This document shows, one piece after another, positions 8,050-15,480 of a stretch of DNA of 35,660 nt. The first letter of the stretch is position 1; each line of letters begins with the position of its first letter. The notes beneath the pieces are model-generated. The model did no database searches and was not told the DNA's origin. It saw only the letters and a program-made list of their open reading frames with translations. The stretch is from NCBI GenBank assembly GCA_003168215.1, contig PMSW01000120.1:11000-46659 (forward strand), written 5' to 3'. Made by a program: the position numbers and the translations under genes. This DNA comes from Actinomycetota bacterium. GTDB taxonomy: Bacteria > Actinomycetota > Actinomycetes > Streptosporangiales > Streptosporangiaceae.

Positions 8050-9585
8050 CTATGTCGCGGGGAAGGACCCGGGCGTCGCCTGGGTCTCGCTCTCGTGCTC
8101 TCCCATCCAGCCGCCGATGCGGTAGTAGAGATCCACGCCATAGCTGGTTGGGAGTGGCTCGGCGACGGCGAGCTTGAAGTTCCGCTGCCCGTCGGGCTGT
8201 CGCGGCGCTCTGAGGAAGAGGGTCGAGTATGCCTGCCCGCGGTGGAAGCTGTCAGCGAAGTCGAACTGGTGGGTGACGAACAAGACCCTGATGCCGGCCT
8301 CAAGCAGTGCACGCGCTACCTGGCGGCCGATCTCTGACCCTTCGCGCTCGTTGGTAGCCGCGAACGATTCATTGAACAGCATCAGGCAGTGCGGGCTGAT
8401 CTGATCGGCGATATCGCTCATCCGGCCGAGTTCCTCATCAAGGCGCCCGCTGATCATGCTGGCGTCTTCCTCGCGGATGAAGTGGGTGAAGACCCCTTTG
8501 CAGACGCTGGCCCGGAACGATCCGGCAGCCACGAACATGCCGCACTGCATCATCAGCTGGGCCAGGCCGGCGCTACGCAGGAACGTCGACTTGCCGCCGG
8601 AGTTGGCGCCGGTGATGATCACGAGCGACTTGCCGTCGGCGTCCACGTCGTTGCCGACGACGCCGTCGATTCGCAGCGCCAGGCAGGCATCGCGCAGGTC
8701 CGCGCAGCACAGCTCCTGCGTGCCGACGGCCGACGGCACCGGAAACGTCACCGGGCTCCTGGCCACGAGTTGGTCATGCAGGTTGAGGCAGCTCACGTAG
8801 AACCCTAGTTCCGCGCGCAGCATAGTGAAGTAGCTGGACACGTGGTCGGCCGACTGTGCCGTCGCATTGGCGACCAGGTTGATTCCCCGGTTGGTCATCT
8901 CGGACAGCGCCTCCGCGCCGGCTTCGTCGCGAGGCGGGACCGTGAAGGAGTAGGAGGTGCGGGGCCCGATCCCGACGCGCTCTTTCCAGCCCCGGCGGGC
9001 ATCGCCAGAGCGGAGGACGTAGCCGATTCCGCTGTTATCCCGGTCGAGTTGCACGCTCATCAGCTCGCCGCTCCGGAAGCGCAGCTGCTTGAGATGGCGG
9101 TCGAGCGTCTCGAAATAGTCGTCGTCCAGCTCTTGCTGCAATGCACGGAACAGGGTCGTGAGGCCCGCGGACCGGAACCTGCCGGAGTGGCTGTCAGCGA
9201 CCTGGCGCAGTTCCCTGAGCCGGACGATGAATACTTCGAGCTGTCTGACGGCCCCGGACAGGATTGACGCGGGATACGGCGACGAGTATCCCCAGAGACC
9301 GCGCTTGTCCTGAAGCGCCCCAACGGCGATGGCGTACATTTCCCTGATGATGTCCGGCTCGGCAATGCAGTCAGCAAGAACGCGCTGGCGGTAGAGAATT
9401 ACCTCTGGGTCGCAGAGGCTCCTCAGCATCACTTTCCTTGCGACGTCGAAGAGAAATTTATCTCCGAGCGCCATCGCACCCAGCAGCGTGTTCAGCTCCA
9501 GGTCCTGGATGAGGTCCCCGTGGTTGGGGGGAAGATCGCCCGCGGAGTCGAAGTCCTGCTGTGGGTAGAGCAGGTAGGCCTTCAT
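8050..9585 (-). CDS. MutS-like ATPase, B subunit of pair 2
   Basis: This 511-aa paralogue of the other two B proteins starts MKAYLLYPQQDFD. The helical core has LELNTLLGAMALGDKFLFDVA and YRQRVLADC. GNDV sits at 311-314, Walker A is GANSGGKST (326-334), the signature is SGRLDEEL (379-386), Walker B is LMLFNE (401-406) with Asn for Asp, and the H-loop is VTHQFDF with its His. Ser replaces Gln in the P-loop compared with the other five proteins. The C-terminal tail (about 20 residues after YYRIGGWMG) is unrelated to the other B proteins. The start codon overlaps the A gene stop (ATGA). It converges on enolase with only 63 nt between the stops and no clear terminator in that gap. Confidence 0.9.
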   Translation of the reverse strand: MKAYLLYPQQDFDSAGDLPPNHGDLIQDLELNTLLGAMALGDKFLFDVARKVMLRSLCDPEVILYRQRVLADCIAEPDIIREMYAIAVGALQDKRGLWGYSSPYPASILSGAVRQLEVFIVRLRELRQVADSHSGRFRSAGLTTLFRALQQELDDDYFETLDRHLKQLRFRSGELMSVQLDRDNSGIGYVLRSGDARRGWKERVGIGPRTSYSFTVPPRDEAGAEALSEMTNRGINLVANATAQSADHVSSYFTMLRAELGFYVSCLNLHDQLVARSPVTFPVPSAVGTQELCCADLRDACLALRIDGVVGNDVDADGKSLVIITGANSGGKSTFLRSAGLAQLMMQCGMFVAAGSFRASVCKGVFTHFIREEDASMISGRLDEELGRMSDIADQISPHCLMLFNESFAATNEREGSEIGRQVARALLEAGIRVLFVTHQFDFADSFHRGQAYSTLFLRAPRQPDGQRNFKLAVAEPLPTSYGVDLYYRIGGWMGEHESETQATPGSFPAT

Positions 9586-11312
9586 GTGAGGATCCGTCCC
9601 TTCAGCTGGCCGTAGGTCACGCGGCGCTTGCCGGCGAGCGCCAGCGCGTAGGCGAGGCCATCGGCCGGCTTTCGCACGACCTTGTAGGTACGCTCGGCCG
9701 GATTGTCAGGGACGATCGTGCTGGCCATGCTGACGACGCTGGGCCCAAGCGATGCCAGCTCGTCGATGAAGGTGACGTAGACGCACAGCAGGTCGAGCTC
9801 GATGACCTTCTCCAGTACTTTGCCGCCGAGGAAGCGGGCGTCGCTCAGCGTGGTGGAGGTGAAGATCTCGTTCATGATGACGATGCTGCTGGGTGTCGAA
9901 GTCAGCAGGATCTTCTGGATTCTGATGAGGTCGTCTTCCAGCTTTCCGCTCAGGTTGGCAATGTCTTCTTCCCGCTCGAAGTGGGCAAGGATCTGGTCGG
10001 CCAGGAAGAGGCGCGCCGCGCTGCCCGGCACAGGGCAGCCGGTGCTGGCCAGATGGTGGAGCTGCCCGAAGGTCCGGGCAAATGTCGTCTTGCCGCCCTG
10101 ATTCGGCCCGGAGATGACGACTATCCGTTCGGGGTCGCTCAGGTGAAATTCGTTGCAGACGACCGGCGCACCCCTGGGGACCAGCTTGGCCGCAAGCGCC
10201 AGGTCAAAGGTGTCGCTGGCAAAGATCTCCTTTGAGTCAGCGGTGAGCTCAGGAAGGCAGAAGCTAAGCCCTGCCGAGCGCATCGGCTTGATGTAGTCCA
10301 GGTACGCCAGGTAGAACTGGAGATCGCGCTCGAACTGCCGGACCGCCGGGTCAAGGAACGCGGCGTATCGACGGCAGTAATCAGCGAGCGCGGAGAACTC
10401 CTCGCTGAACAGGCGGGCCACCAGATCGATGATCTGAGCGCCGACATGGCTCATGCCCGGCGAGCCCCGGTACTTGATCCGGTAGTCCTTCACCGCGCCC
10501 TGCTGAAATCGCTCGAATGTCTTCTCAATCTCGGCGGTGTAGTCGGCCTCGCCGTGGTAACGGCTTACCTCCACCCGCAAGCCCTTGATCCGGATCTGGT
10601 ACATAACCTGGGCAAGGTCGGCCTTGCGGGCCGCGGTGTCGGAGGCAAGCCCGGCGAATTCGGCGGAGGCGACGTAGGAGGCCAGGAAGTCACGGAACGC
10701 CAGCAGGCCACGCGAGGTGATCGGCCAGGAAGCAAGGCTGCTGGCCAGTGAACGAACGGCCTCGCAGTAGATCGCCGCCGCATCGAGGAACCAGCCCTCC
10801 CGCTGCTGGCGAGCTTGCATCTTCTGAAGCTGAAAGAGATGCGAGCGCACCTGCCTCATCTGCTCGGCAAAGCGCTCGGCCATCTCGAACAGGCCAGGAT
10901 CCTCGAGATCCCGGAAGACCTCATGACGATACTGCAGGGTGCCGATGTCAAGGACCCGCTGGTAGAACAAGCCTGTCAGCAGATCACACTCCTCCCTGTC
11001 ACCTGCAACAGCATCGACGATCTGATCGAGGTGCAGGTCAGAGACGAAAGCGCGATCTGCATGGTCCTCGGCACAGCTCCGCCCAGCCGCGTCGACGAAA
11101 AGCAAACTGCTGAATTCCCCGGGCCGGTCCGCCACCGATGGCTCCGGAGGCACGGCGGTAGAGTCGCCTCGATGGCCAGGGGAATGCGCCGTAGTGCCCG
11201 CACCCGCTCTCCTGCCATCAGCCGAACCGTCCGCCCTGCTATCAGCCGAACCGTCCGCAGGCGACAGCGCCATCTGCCGGCGAGCGGCCGTGTCGCGGGG
11301 CGTCTCGGTCAT
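9582..11312 (-). CDS. MutS-like ATPase, A subunit of pair 2
   Basis: This 576-aa protein is the longest A chain. Residues 1-65 are Ala/Asp/Gly/Arg-rich, probably disordered, and contain an 8-residue tandem repeat. The family core starts at FSSLLFVD, then FVSDLHLDQ and YRHEVFRDLED. Walker A is GPNQGGKTT (402-410), the signature region is SGKLEDDL (455-462), Walker B is IVIMNE (477-482), and VTFIDEL replaces the H-loop, with no His. The ATG at 11312 is chosen because GGAAGAGG lies 7 nt upstream and because it overlaps (ATGA) the stop of a 68-aa frame. An upstream in-frame start would run through the leader region in atypical sequence. Domains I, II and IV of MutS are absent. Confidence 0.9.
   Translation of the reverse strand: MTETPRDTAARRQMALSPADGSADSRADGSADGRRAGAGTTAHSPGHRGDSTAVPPEPSVADRPGEFSSLLFVDAAGRSCAEDHADRAFVSDLHLDQIVDAVAGDREECDLLTGLFYQRVLDIGTLQYRHEVFRDLEDPGLFEMAERFAEQMRQVRSHLFQLQKMQARQQREGWFLDAAAIYCEAVRSLASSLASWPITSRGLLAFRDFLASYVASAEFAGLASDTAARKADLAQVMYQIRIKGLRVEVSRYHGEADYTAEIEKTFERFQQGAVKDYRIKYRGSPGMSHVGAQIIDLVARLFSEEFSALADYCRRYAAFLDPAVRQFERDLQFYLAYLDYIKPMRSAGLSFCLPELTADSKEIFASDTFDLALAAKLVPRGAPVVCNEFHLSDPERIVVISGPNQGGKTTFARTFGQLHHLASTGCPVPGSAARLFLADQILAHFEREEDIANLSGKLEDDLIRIQKILLTSTPSSIVIMNEIFTSTTLSDARFLGGKVLEKVIELDLLCVYVTFIDELASLGPSVVSMASTIVPDNPAERTYKVVRKPADGLAYALALAGKRRVTYGQLKGRILT
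11211..11258 (-). repeat. 24-bp tandem repeat (x2) inside the A2 gene
   Basis: Two adjacent 24-bp units (11211-11234, 11235-11258) differ at one base. They encode ADGSADSR and ADGSADGR in the disordered N-terminus of the A2 protein. Being a multiple of three, copy number could change without a frameshift. Confidence 0.8.
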
Positions 11313-11515
11313 GACCGAGCCTCTTCCGCGGGCGACATCCGGCCGGTGCAGGAACACTCCCCGTTCGGTGCGCCCGCCAGCGCGACTACCGGGCCGCCCC
11401 GCCCGGCCCAGGCCGTCAGGGTCTGCTCCGGCGAGACCGGCATCCGTGCCAGCACCTTGGCACAGATGCCGCCGGCATCCATCTCGTGGCGAACAACGCA
11501 TAGACGGCTTCGCAT
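11309..11515 (-). CDS. Small upstream protein coupled to pair 2 (68 aa)
   Basis: The ATG at 11515 follows GGGAG after 6 nt. The frame ends in a TGA that overlaps the ATG of the A2 gene (ATGA), and its last codons contain the ribosome site of that gene. This arrangement suggests a translated leader that sets A2 expression. The product MRSRLCVVRHEMDAGG... has five Cys (a CSC near residue 55) and matches no family I know. No equivalent is obvious before pair 1 or 3. It could be a spurious frame in the leader; the two good ribosome sites and the overlap argue for translation. Confidence 0.45.
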   Translation of the reverse strand: MRSRLCVVRHEMDAGGICAKVLARMPVSPEQTLTAWAGRGGPVVALAGAPNGECSCTGRMSPAEEARS

Positions 11516-11544
11516 GACATACTCCCGTCCTCGCCGCAAGGCAC

Positions 11545-11609
11545 TCAACAGGAGCCATCAGCCATCAAGGCGGTTTCGTCGACGAGCCCCATCGCCACCA
11601 CTGATTCTA
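11545..11609 (-). promoter_or_regulatory. Shared promoter/leader element, copy L2 (before pair 2) with a 15-aa leader frame
   Basis: On the minus strand TAGAAT (11609-11604) is followed after 11 nt by an ATG (11592). The 26-nt block 11571-11596 matches 19227-19252, before pair 3, at 25 positions. The ATG opens a short frame, MGLVDETALMADGSC, ending at TGA 11547-11545. The same start in the pair 3 copy reads MGLADETVAEAADG. The inner block GGCTGATGGCTCCTG (11563-11549) recurs before the 117-aa gene and the Nudix gene. Either a 5' untranslated element or a leader peptide would explain this; I cannot decide which. Confidence 0.6.
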
Positions 11610-11775
11610 CGGTGACCACAGACAGCCCATCCCGCCGACATCCGGCCAGCACGACGCGCTGGACACCCTGGAGGCTTGAGCAACATCCGGATCTGCCGGT
11701 CCTGGTGTGCGCCAGGAATGTGATGATCTTGCTGATGCGGCAGCCGGGTCCAGCAGGCTCTTCGCTCCACCACCC

Positions 11776-11826
11776 GCCCGGGCGTGCGGCAAGGAGATCA
11801 CGGAGCGCTGCTGACCTCGCGCGCCG
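11776..11826 (+). repeat. 51-bp direct repeat, right copy (detached 3' end of the 111-aa gene)
   Basis: Nearly identical to 6571-6621 and in the same orientation. Here no frame continues upstream, so it is a relic of the 3' end of the 111-aa gene. It lies in the 290-nt gap (11610-11899) between the pair 2 leader and the stop of the four-module CxxC gene; I see nothing else in that gap. Confidence 0.9.
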
Positions 11827-11899
11827 CCGCGGGCACCAGAACGGATCCAGATCCCCGGCCGCGAGCAGCGGATCGGGTCCGGTGGCTCCGGCGGCCTGG

Positions 11900-13270
11900 T
11901 CAGAGCGGGCCAGGTGTTCCGCCGCCGTAGACGCGGCCGTCGACGAGGGCGGCGGCCCGGCGCCACGCAGTCATCTCCGGGCCCCGCGAGTCATGCCGTC
12001 CTTCCCACGTCCGCTTTCTGAAAGCGTCTTCGAGTTCCGCGATCAGGGACTGCGCGCTGGTAATGGCCATCCGGACCGCGCTGGCAGCGGACCGCGGTTC
12101 CTCGGCGCGCCACTCCATGACGTGGCGCAGGCAGAGGCGGGGCGCGGACGAGTGCCTGCCGGGCGGCAGAGCGGTCGCGAGCCGCATCTGCGTCATCGCG
12201 GATCGGACCGCGGCGCGGCGCGCCACGCAAGCCGGGCATCCGGCTGCGCCTGCGTCATGGCCGGCTTCCGGTCCGGTGCCGGGACGGCGCCTGGTACCCG
12301 CGGGTGACGGCGCGTCGACGAGCCGGCGGCCGCGCAGGCTGAAGGCGTCCTTCAGACCGGGCCGCTCGGCAAGGCGGCGGACCTCGGCCAGGGATCGTTC
12401 TGCCTGCCACTCCAGTAGCCTGGCGCAACTGCCGGATGTCGGCGTCTCGAACGTCTCCGAGCAAATTTCCTGCAGGTGCGCTCGGCACAGCCCGGGCGAT
12501 GGCCCCGCTGGTACTCGCCCGCTCACCGCTGCCATGGCCGTTACCTCGGCAAGTGCCTCCCGCTCCGCCAGTGCCCCGGCCAGGCATGCCGGGCAGGCGT
12601 CCGGCCCGAGATCGCCGTCCCGGCCCGGCAGGTCGCCCGCGGACGCTGCCGGGTACGCCGGAATCCTGGCGCGCAGCCGGATGCGGAGGACAGAGTCAGC
12701 GGCCATGTCGCCGGTGACCACGGCGGCGCGTGACGGATCCTCGGCAAGGCGCGAGACCATGACGTCGGCTAGAGCGGCCACGCGGCGGCGGCCGCGGCGG
12801 CCGCCGGTTGCGGCGGCGTCGCACAGATGCGGCAGGCACAGGCCCCCGGCTTCGGCGTAACGATCCCAGAGATCTTCTTCATCCAGCCCGGCCAGCAGCG
12901 TATCCAGCGCGCGCTGGCCGGCCTCGGCTTCTCGGGTGCACCCGAGGCAGGGGTCCGACGGCGAGCTGCCGTCGGACAGATACCGGACCGCCGCCTGCAG
13001 CAGGTAGCGGTACACGGCGGTAAGCCGCTGGCCGGCACCCGGCTGGCCTGCGATCCCGCGTGTGTGCACCGGGCACAGGCCCAGGGACGCGCACAGCCGG
13101 GTGGTCATGCCCGTGTCGGCATGACCTTCCAGCGCGAACCAGCCGTAGAAGCGATCAGTGTCGTCTGCCGTGTAACGGCAGACAGGGCAGCCGACCACGC
13201 TCAGCAGGTCGGCGGCGCCGAACAGCACGAGGCGGGCCGGGCCGCGTGGCAGCGGGGTGGCACTAGGCAA
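11900..13270 (-). CDS. Protein with four CxxC...LCxxH modules, putative zinc-binding
   Basis: This 456-aa protein has four evenly spaced module pairs: CPVC 28-31 with LCPVH 65-69, CLGC 108-111 with LCLPH 144-148, CPAC 226-229 with LCRAH 261-265, and CPAC 345-348 with LCLRH 379-383. In each, two Cys and a later Cys/His could bind one metal, so four sites are predicted. The last segment (LIAELEDAFRKRTWEGR...AWRRAAALVDG) resembles the C-terminus of DUF6062-type proteins. There is no signal peptide or membrane segment. The start is TTG at 13270 with GGGAG 9 nt upstream. It is the last gene of a four-gene operon (117 aa, PAP2, 90 aa, this one). It shares its module with the partial gene at 2-1096, so a CxxC protein lies beside both pair 1 and pair 2. 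The function is unknown; protein-protein or nucleic-acid binding is plausible. Confidence 0.82.
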   Translation of the reverse strand: MPSATPLPRGPARLVLFGAADLLSVVGCPVCRYTADDTDRFYGWFALEGHADTGMTTRLCASLGLCPVHTRGIAGQPGAGQRLTAVYRYLLQAAVRYLSDGSSPSDPCLGCTREAEAGQRALDTLLAGLDEEDLWDRYAEAGGLCLPHLCDAAATGGRRGRRRVAALADVMVSRLAEDPSRAAVVTGDMAADSVLRIRLRARIPAYPAASAGDLPGRDGDLGPDACPACLAGALAEREALAEVTAMAAVSGRVPAGPSPGLCRAHLQEICSETFETPTSGSCARLLEWQAERSLAEVRRLAERPGLKDAFSLRGRRLVDAPSPAGTRRRPGTGPEAGHDAGAAGCPACVARRAAVRSAMTQMRLATALPPGRHSSAPRLCLRHVMEWRAEEPRSAASAVRMAITSAQSLIAELEDAFRKRTWEGRHDSRGPEMTAWRRAAALVDGRVYGGGTPGPL

Positions 13271-13306
13271 GCGGCACAGCTCCCGGATGGGAAAGGGCAG
13301 GCACTG

Positions 13307-13579
13307 TCATCGGCCGATCCGGGTCACGCCCGGCGACAGCAGGTCGAGGAGCCGCTGGCACGGCCAGCCGGCCCGCCTGCGCTCGGTCTGCTCCAGGGTC
13401 TCATCGAAGCTGGCCAGCCGGTCGTCCGGCTGGCCATGCCACCGCGGGCAGGACGCGTACAGCGGGCACACGCTGCTCGGGGGCTGGCCGCGAGGACCGC
13501 ACGGCGGTCTGGTACCGGACCGGAAGGCCCGAACAGCCCGCCAGAGCAGCAGGACCTCGTCGTCGCTTACCAGCGGCAT
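13307..13579 (-). CDS. Small Cys-containing protein of unknown function (90 aa)
   Basis: The ATG at 13579 has AGGAG 6 nt upstream and overlaps the 3' end of the PAP2 gene by 13 bases. The stop is 36 nt before the CxxC gene, so it sits inside the operon. The N-terminus VSDDEVLLLWRAVRAFR looks helical. The middle has C27, C38, C44 and H48, a possible metal site unlike the modules of its neighbour, and C74 lies in the C-terminal helix. I recognise no family. Reality as a gene is supported by its ribosome site and operon fit. Confidence 0.6.
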   Translation of the reverse strand: MPLVSDDEVLLLWRAVRAFRSGTRPPCGPRGQPPSSVCPLYASCPRWHGQPDDRLASFDETLEQTERRRAGWPCQRLLDLLSPGVTRIGR

Positions 13580-14283
13580 CCAGCACTCCTGTCAGTCGGC
13601 CGGTATCGGCCGGCCAGCGGCGCCACGGGCAGCTGCCGCAGCGGAACGCCACGTCGGCGTGTTCGGGCGTCGCCGGCCACGCGGCCGGCGCCGGACGCAC
13701 CAGCCACATAGTCAGCCAGGACCAGCCATGTTTCGGCGTAGAGCCACCCCGCCAGCACGTCGCCTGGCCAGTGCACGCCCAGGCAGACGCGGCTCGCTCC
13801 GACCCCGGCAGCGGCGAGCAGCGGCGCGGCCCGCCGCGGCACCCCGCCCATGCCCAGCGCGCGGGCGCTGGCGCCCGCCGTCAGGGCAGCGATCGTCGTG
13901 TGCCGGGACGGCAGGCTGAACCCTTCCGGCTCGGCCAGCCACTCCGAGGCAGGCGGCCGCGGGCGCGCGATGACCTGTGATAGCTGGCGCCGGACCACTG
14001 CTCCGCTGGCCACCACCAGGCACGGCAGGACCGCGTGCTGCCAGCGTCCGCCGCGTGCCGCGACCAGCCCTGCGGCGGCCAGCAGCGGGTAGACGACGGC
14101 GGGCTCGGCGAGCCCGCTCACCGCCCGGGCCGCGGCGATGACCGCCGGGCTGCGGTGCGCCAGCACGGTAGCGAAGATCGCCCGGTCCGCGTCCGCGAAC
14201 CTGGCGCCGCAGCGCCGCGGCGTGACCAGACCGGCTGTATGCCAGGCCTGGCCCTCGGCGGGCAGCCGTCCGGCGGGCCTCAT
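13567..14283 (-). CDS. PAP2-family membrane phosphatase, divergent active site
   Basis: This 238-aa protein has several hydrophobic helices and the type 2 phosphatidic acid phosphatase signature: ARPRPP (106-111), LPSRH (124-128, usually PSGH) and SRVCLGVHWPGD (164-175) with the catalytic His171 and Asp175. The Lys that normally opens the first motif (KX6RP) is Ser102, so the phosphate pocket may be altered. Family members dephosphorylate lipid phosphates or undecaprenyl diphosphate at the membrane. The ATG at 14283 overlaps the stop of the 117-aa gene (ATGA), so it is translationally coupled. Longer upstream frames are poor and overlap that gene, so they were not used. The last ~40 residues are Arg-rich and probably cytoplasmic. 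Confidence 0.85.
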   Translation of the reverse strand: MRPAGRLPAEGQAWHTAGLVTPRRCGARFADADRAIFATVLAHRSPAVIAAARAVSGLAEPAVVYPLLAAAGLVAARGGRWQHAVLPCLVVASGAVVRRQLSQVIARPRPPASEWLAEPEGFSLPSRHTTIAALTAGASARALGMGGVPRRAAPLLAAAGVGASRVCLGVHWPGDVLAGWLYAETWLVLADYVAGASGAGRVAGDARTRRRGVPLRQLPVAPLAGRYRPTDRSAGCRW

Positions 14284-14633
14284 GGGCGGGCGTCCCCGGC
14301 GCGGGCATGCGGCTGCCCGGTAAGGGCTGGCAGCACGGTAATGAGGGTCTCCACGGCCCGGCCATAAGCGCTGCTGCCTACCCATACCCGGAAATCGGCG
14401 GCTGCCGGGCCGCTCCCGCGACGGGATATCGCTGGCCGGATGCTCGCGGCATAGGCCGGAACGCCAGCGGCCCGGAACGCCGCTAGCAGCGGCGTCACGA
14501 CGTCGGCGCTCACCTCGAGGATCGGCGCCCATGCGGCATCGTCGAGGCCATTGCCCTGTCCGCCCGATGGCAGCCACCACAGCCGGCCAAATCGCTGCAG
14601 CCCTGCCGCGGGCCTGGAGGCCGAAGCCGGCAT
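14280..14633 (-). CDS. Small protein of unknown function (117 aa), first gene of the CxxC operon
   Basis: The ATG at 14633 has GGAGGAG 6 nt upstream. The middle (ILEVSADVVTPLLAAFRAAGVPAYAA) and end (FRVWVGSSAYGRAVETLITVLPAL) suggest a small alpha/beta fold with two halves. I know no function for it. An in-frame ATG at 14720 would add 29 residues (MLARYGAS...CQKADGSCSERE), which read through the L4 leader block. A similar CQTADGSC string is encoded in the L5 leader, so the extension may be a leader peptide rather than part of this protein. The gene overlaps PAP2 by 4 bases. Confidence 0.7.
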   Translation of the reverse strand: MPASASRPAAGLQRFGRLWWLPSGGQGNGLDDAAWAPILEVSADVVTPLLAAFRAAGVPAYAASIRPAISRRGSGPAAADFRVWVGSSAYGRAVETLITVLPALTGQPHARAGDARP

Positions 14634-14665
14634 CGTCCGCTCCTCCGGTGACAACTCGCGCTCGG

Positions 14666-14771
14666 AGCAGGAGCCATCGGCCTTCTGGCATTGCGGGCTC
14701 GCGCCGTAACGGGCGAGCATCCCCGGCGGGGTCCATCACCGGGCGGCGACATGGCCGCACTGGTGATGCTA
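14666..14771 (-). promoter_or_regulatory. Shared promoter/leader element, copy L4 (before the CxxC operon)
   Basis: TAGCAT (14771-14766, minus) begins a stretch similar to L5 over roughly 100 bp. Shared pieces are AGTGC a few bases after the hexamer, GCCCGGT, GATGGA and TGCTCG. The 27-nt block at 14692-14666 matches 14923-14949 at 26 of 27 positions in inverted orientation. It includes GGCCGATGGCTCCTGCT, the core also found in L2 and, more diverged, in L1 and L3. The core ends 32 nt before the ATG at 14633. The two divergent copies L4 and L5 fill the 355-nt gap 14634-14988. Confidence 0.6.
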
Positions 14772-14855
14772 CGCCACGGCGGCCAGTTACGCCCGGCGCC
14801 AGGCTCGCCTCGGAAGGCGGCTAGCGTGCTGGCACTATCTCCGGCACCGGCTTGA

Positions 14856-14949
14856 TATTCTTGGAGTGCAGCTACTTGCTGCCCGGTCGATGGAACCCGC
14901 CCGGTGGGTGCTCGTGCACCCGAATGCCAGACGGCCGATGGCTCCTGCT
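14856..14949 (+). promoter_or_regulatory. Shared promoter/leader element, copy L5 (before the Nudix gene)
   Basis: TATTCT (14856-14861), then AGTGC, GCCCGGT, GATGGA and TGCTCG in the same order as L4, then the 27-nt block at 14923-14949 containing GGCCGATGGCTCCTGCT. The Nudix ATG is 39 nt further on. A short frame from a GTG at 14901 reads VGARAPECQTADGSC and ends before the Nudix gene. The resemblance to L4 covers promoter and leader, which suggests duplication or selection for the same regulator. Confidence 0.6.
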
Positions 14950-14988
14950 ACCCGAGGCACTTTGCCCGACTGGGAGGAGACCACGGCC

Positions 14989-15480
14989 ATGCCTGACGGC
15001 ATCGACCTGCGCTGCTCGACCATCCTGCTCCGCGACGAATCCGTTCTGCTCATCCACCGCACCTATGACGGCGCGGACGATTGGGTACTGCCGGGAGGCA
15101 CCCCCCGCGAGGGCGAGAGCATGGCAGCGTGCGCCCGGCGCGAGCTAAGCGAAGAGACCGGCATTACCGCAGACCCGGTGCGGGTTGCGTTCGTCCTCGA
15201 AGCGCTAGAGCCAGGCTCGGGCCGGCGCACGGTGGATCTCGTGTTCATTGCCAGCGGTCTTGCGTCAGGCCAGCAGCCGGAGCGCCGCGAAGCCGGCCTA
15301 GAACCGCAGTTCGTCCCGCTCACCCGATTGCCCGGGCTCGACTTGCGGCCGCCGGTGGCCGGCTACCTGCGGGGCATGCGTGCCCGCGGCGTCCCGTCGG
15401 CCCCCTACCTGGGTAATCTCTGGCGGCCTGAGGCGGCGCGATTCCCCCGTTTCACAGGAAGTCAGCCAGTTTCTCCGTAA
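14989..15480 (+). CDS. Nudix hydrolase (163 aa)
   Basis: A full Nudix box is present: GTPREGE, then RRELSEETGI (G-x5-E-x7-REL-x-EE-x-G), at about residues 37-60, preceded by the typical WVLPGG strand. Such enzymes hydrolyse nucleoside diphosphates linked to another group; the substrate here cannot be read from sequence. The ATG at 14989 follows GGGAGGAG by 9 nt. Transcription is divergent from the CxxC operon, with near-identical leader blocks on both sides. The last 29 bases overlap the 3' end of the convergent ASCH gene. It is related to, but clearly different from, the second Nudix protein at 31539-32057. Confidence 0.88.
   Translation: MPDGIDLRCSTILLRDESVLLIHRTYDGADDWVLPGGTPREGESMAACARRELSEETGITADPVRVAFVLEALEPGSGRRTVDLVFIASGLASGQQPERREAGLEPQFVPLTRLPGLDLRPPVAGYLRGMRARGVPSAPYLGNLWRPEAARFPRFTGSQPVSP

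Noticed and set aside
6571-11826. Reading the 51-bp repeats as attL/attR of an integrative element
   Set aside because: No integrase, excisionase or other mobility gene lies between them. Kept only as a repeat-bracketed segment.
13567-14760. Long 397-codon form of the PAP2 gene
   Set aside because: The extra N-terminus overlaps the 117-aa gene and is Arg/Pro-rich nonsense; ATG 14283 with the ATGA overlap is the better start.
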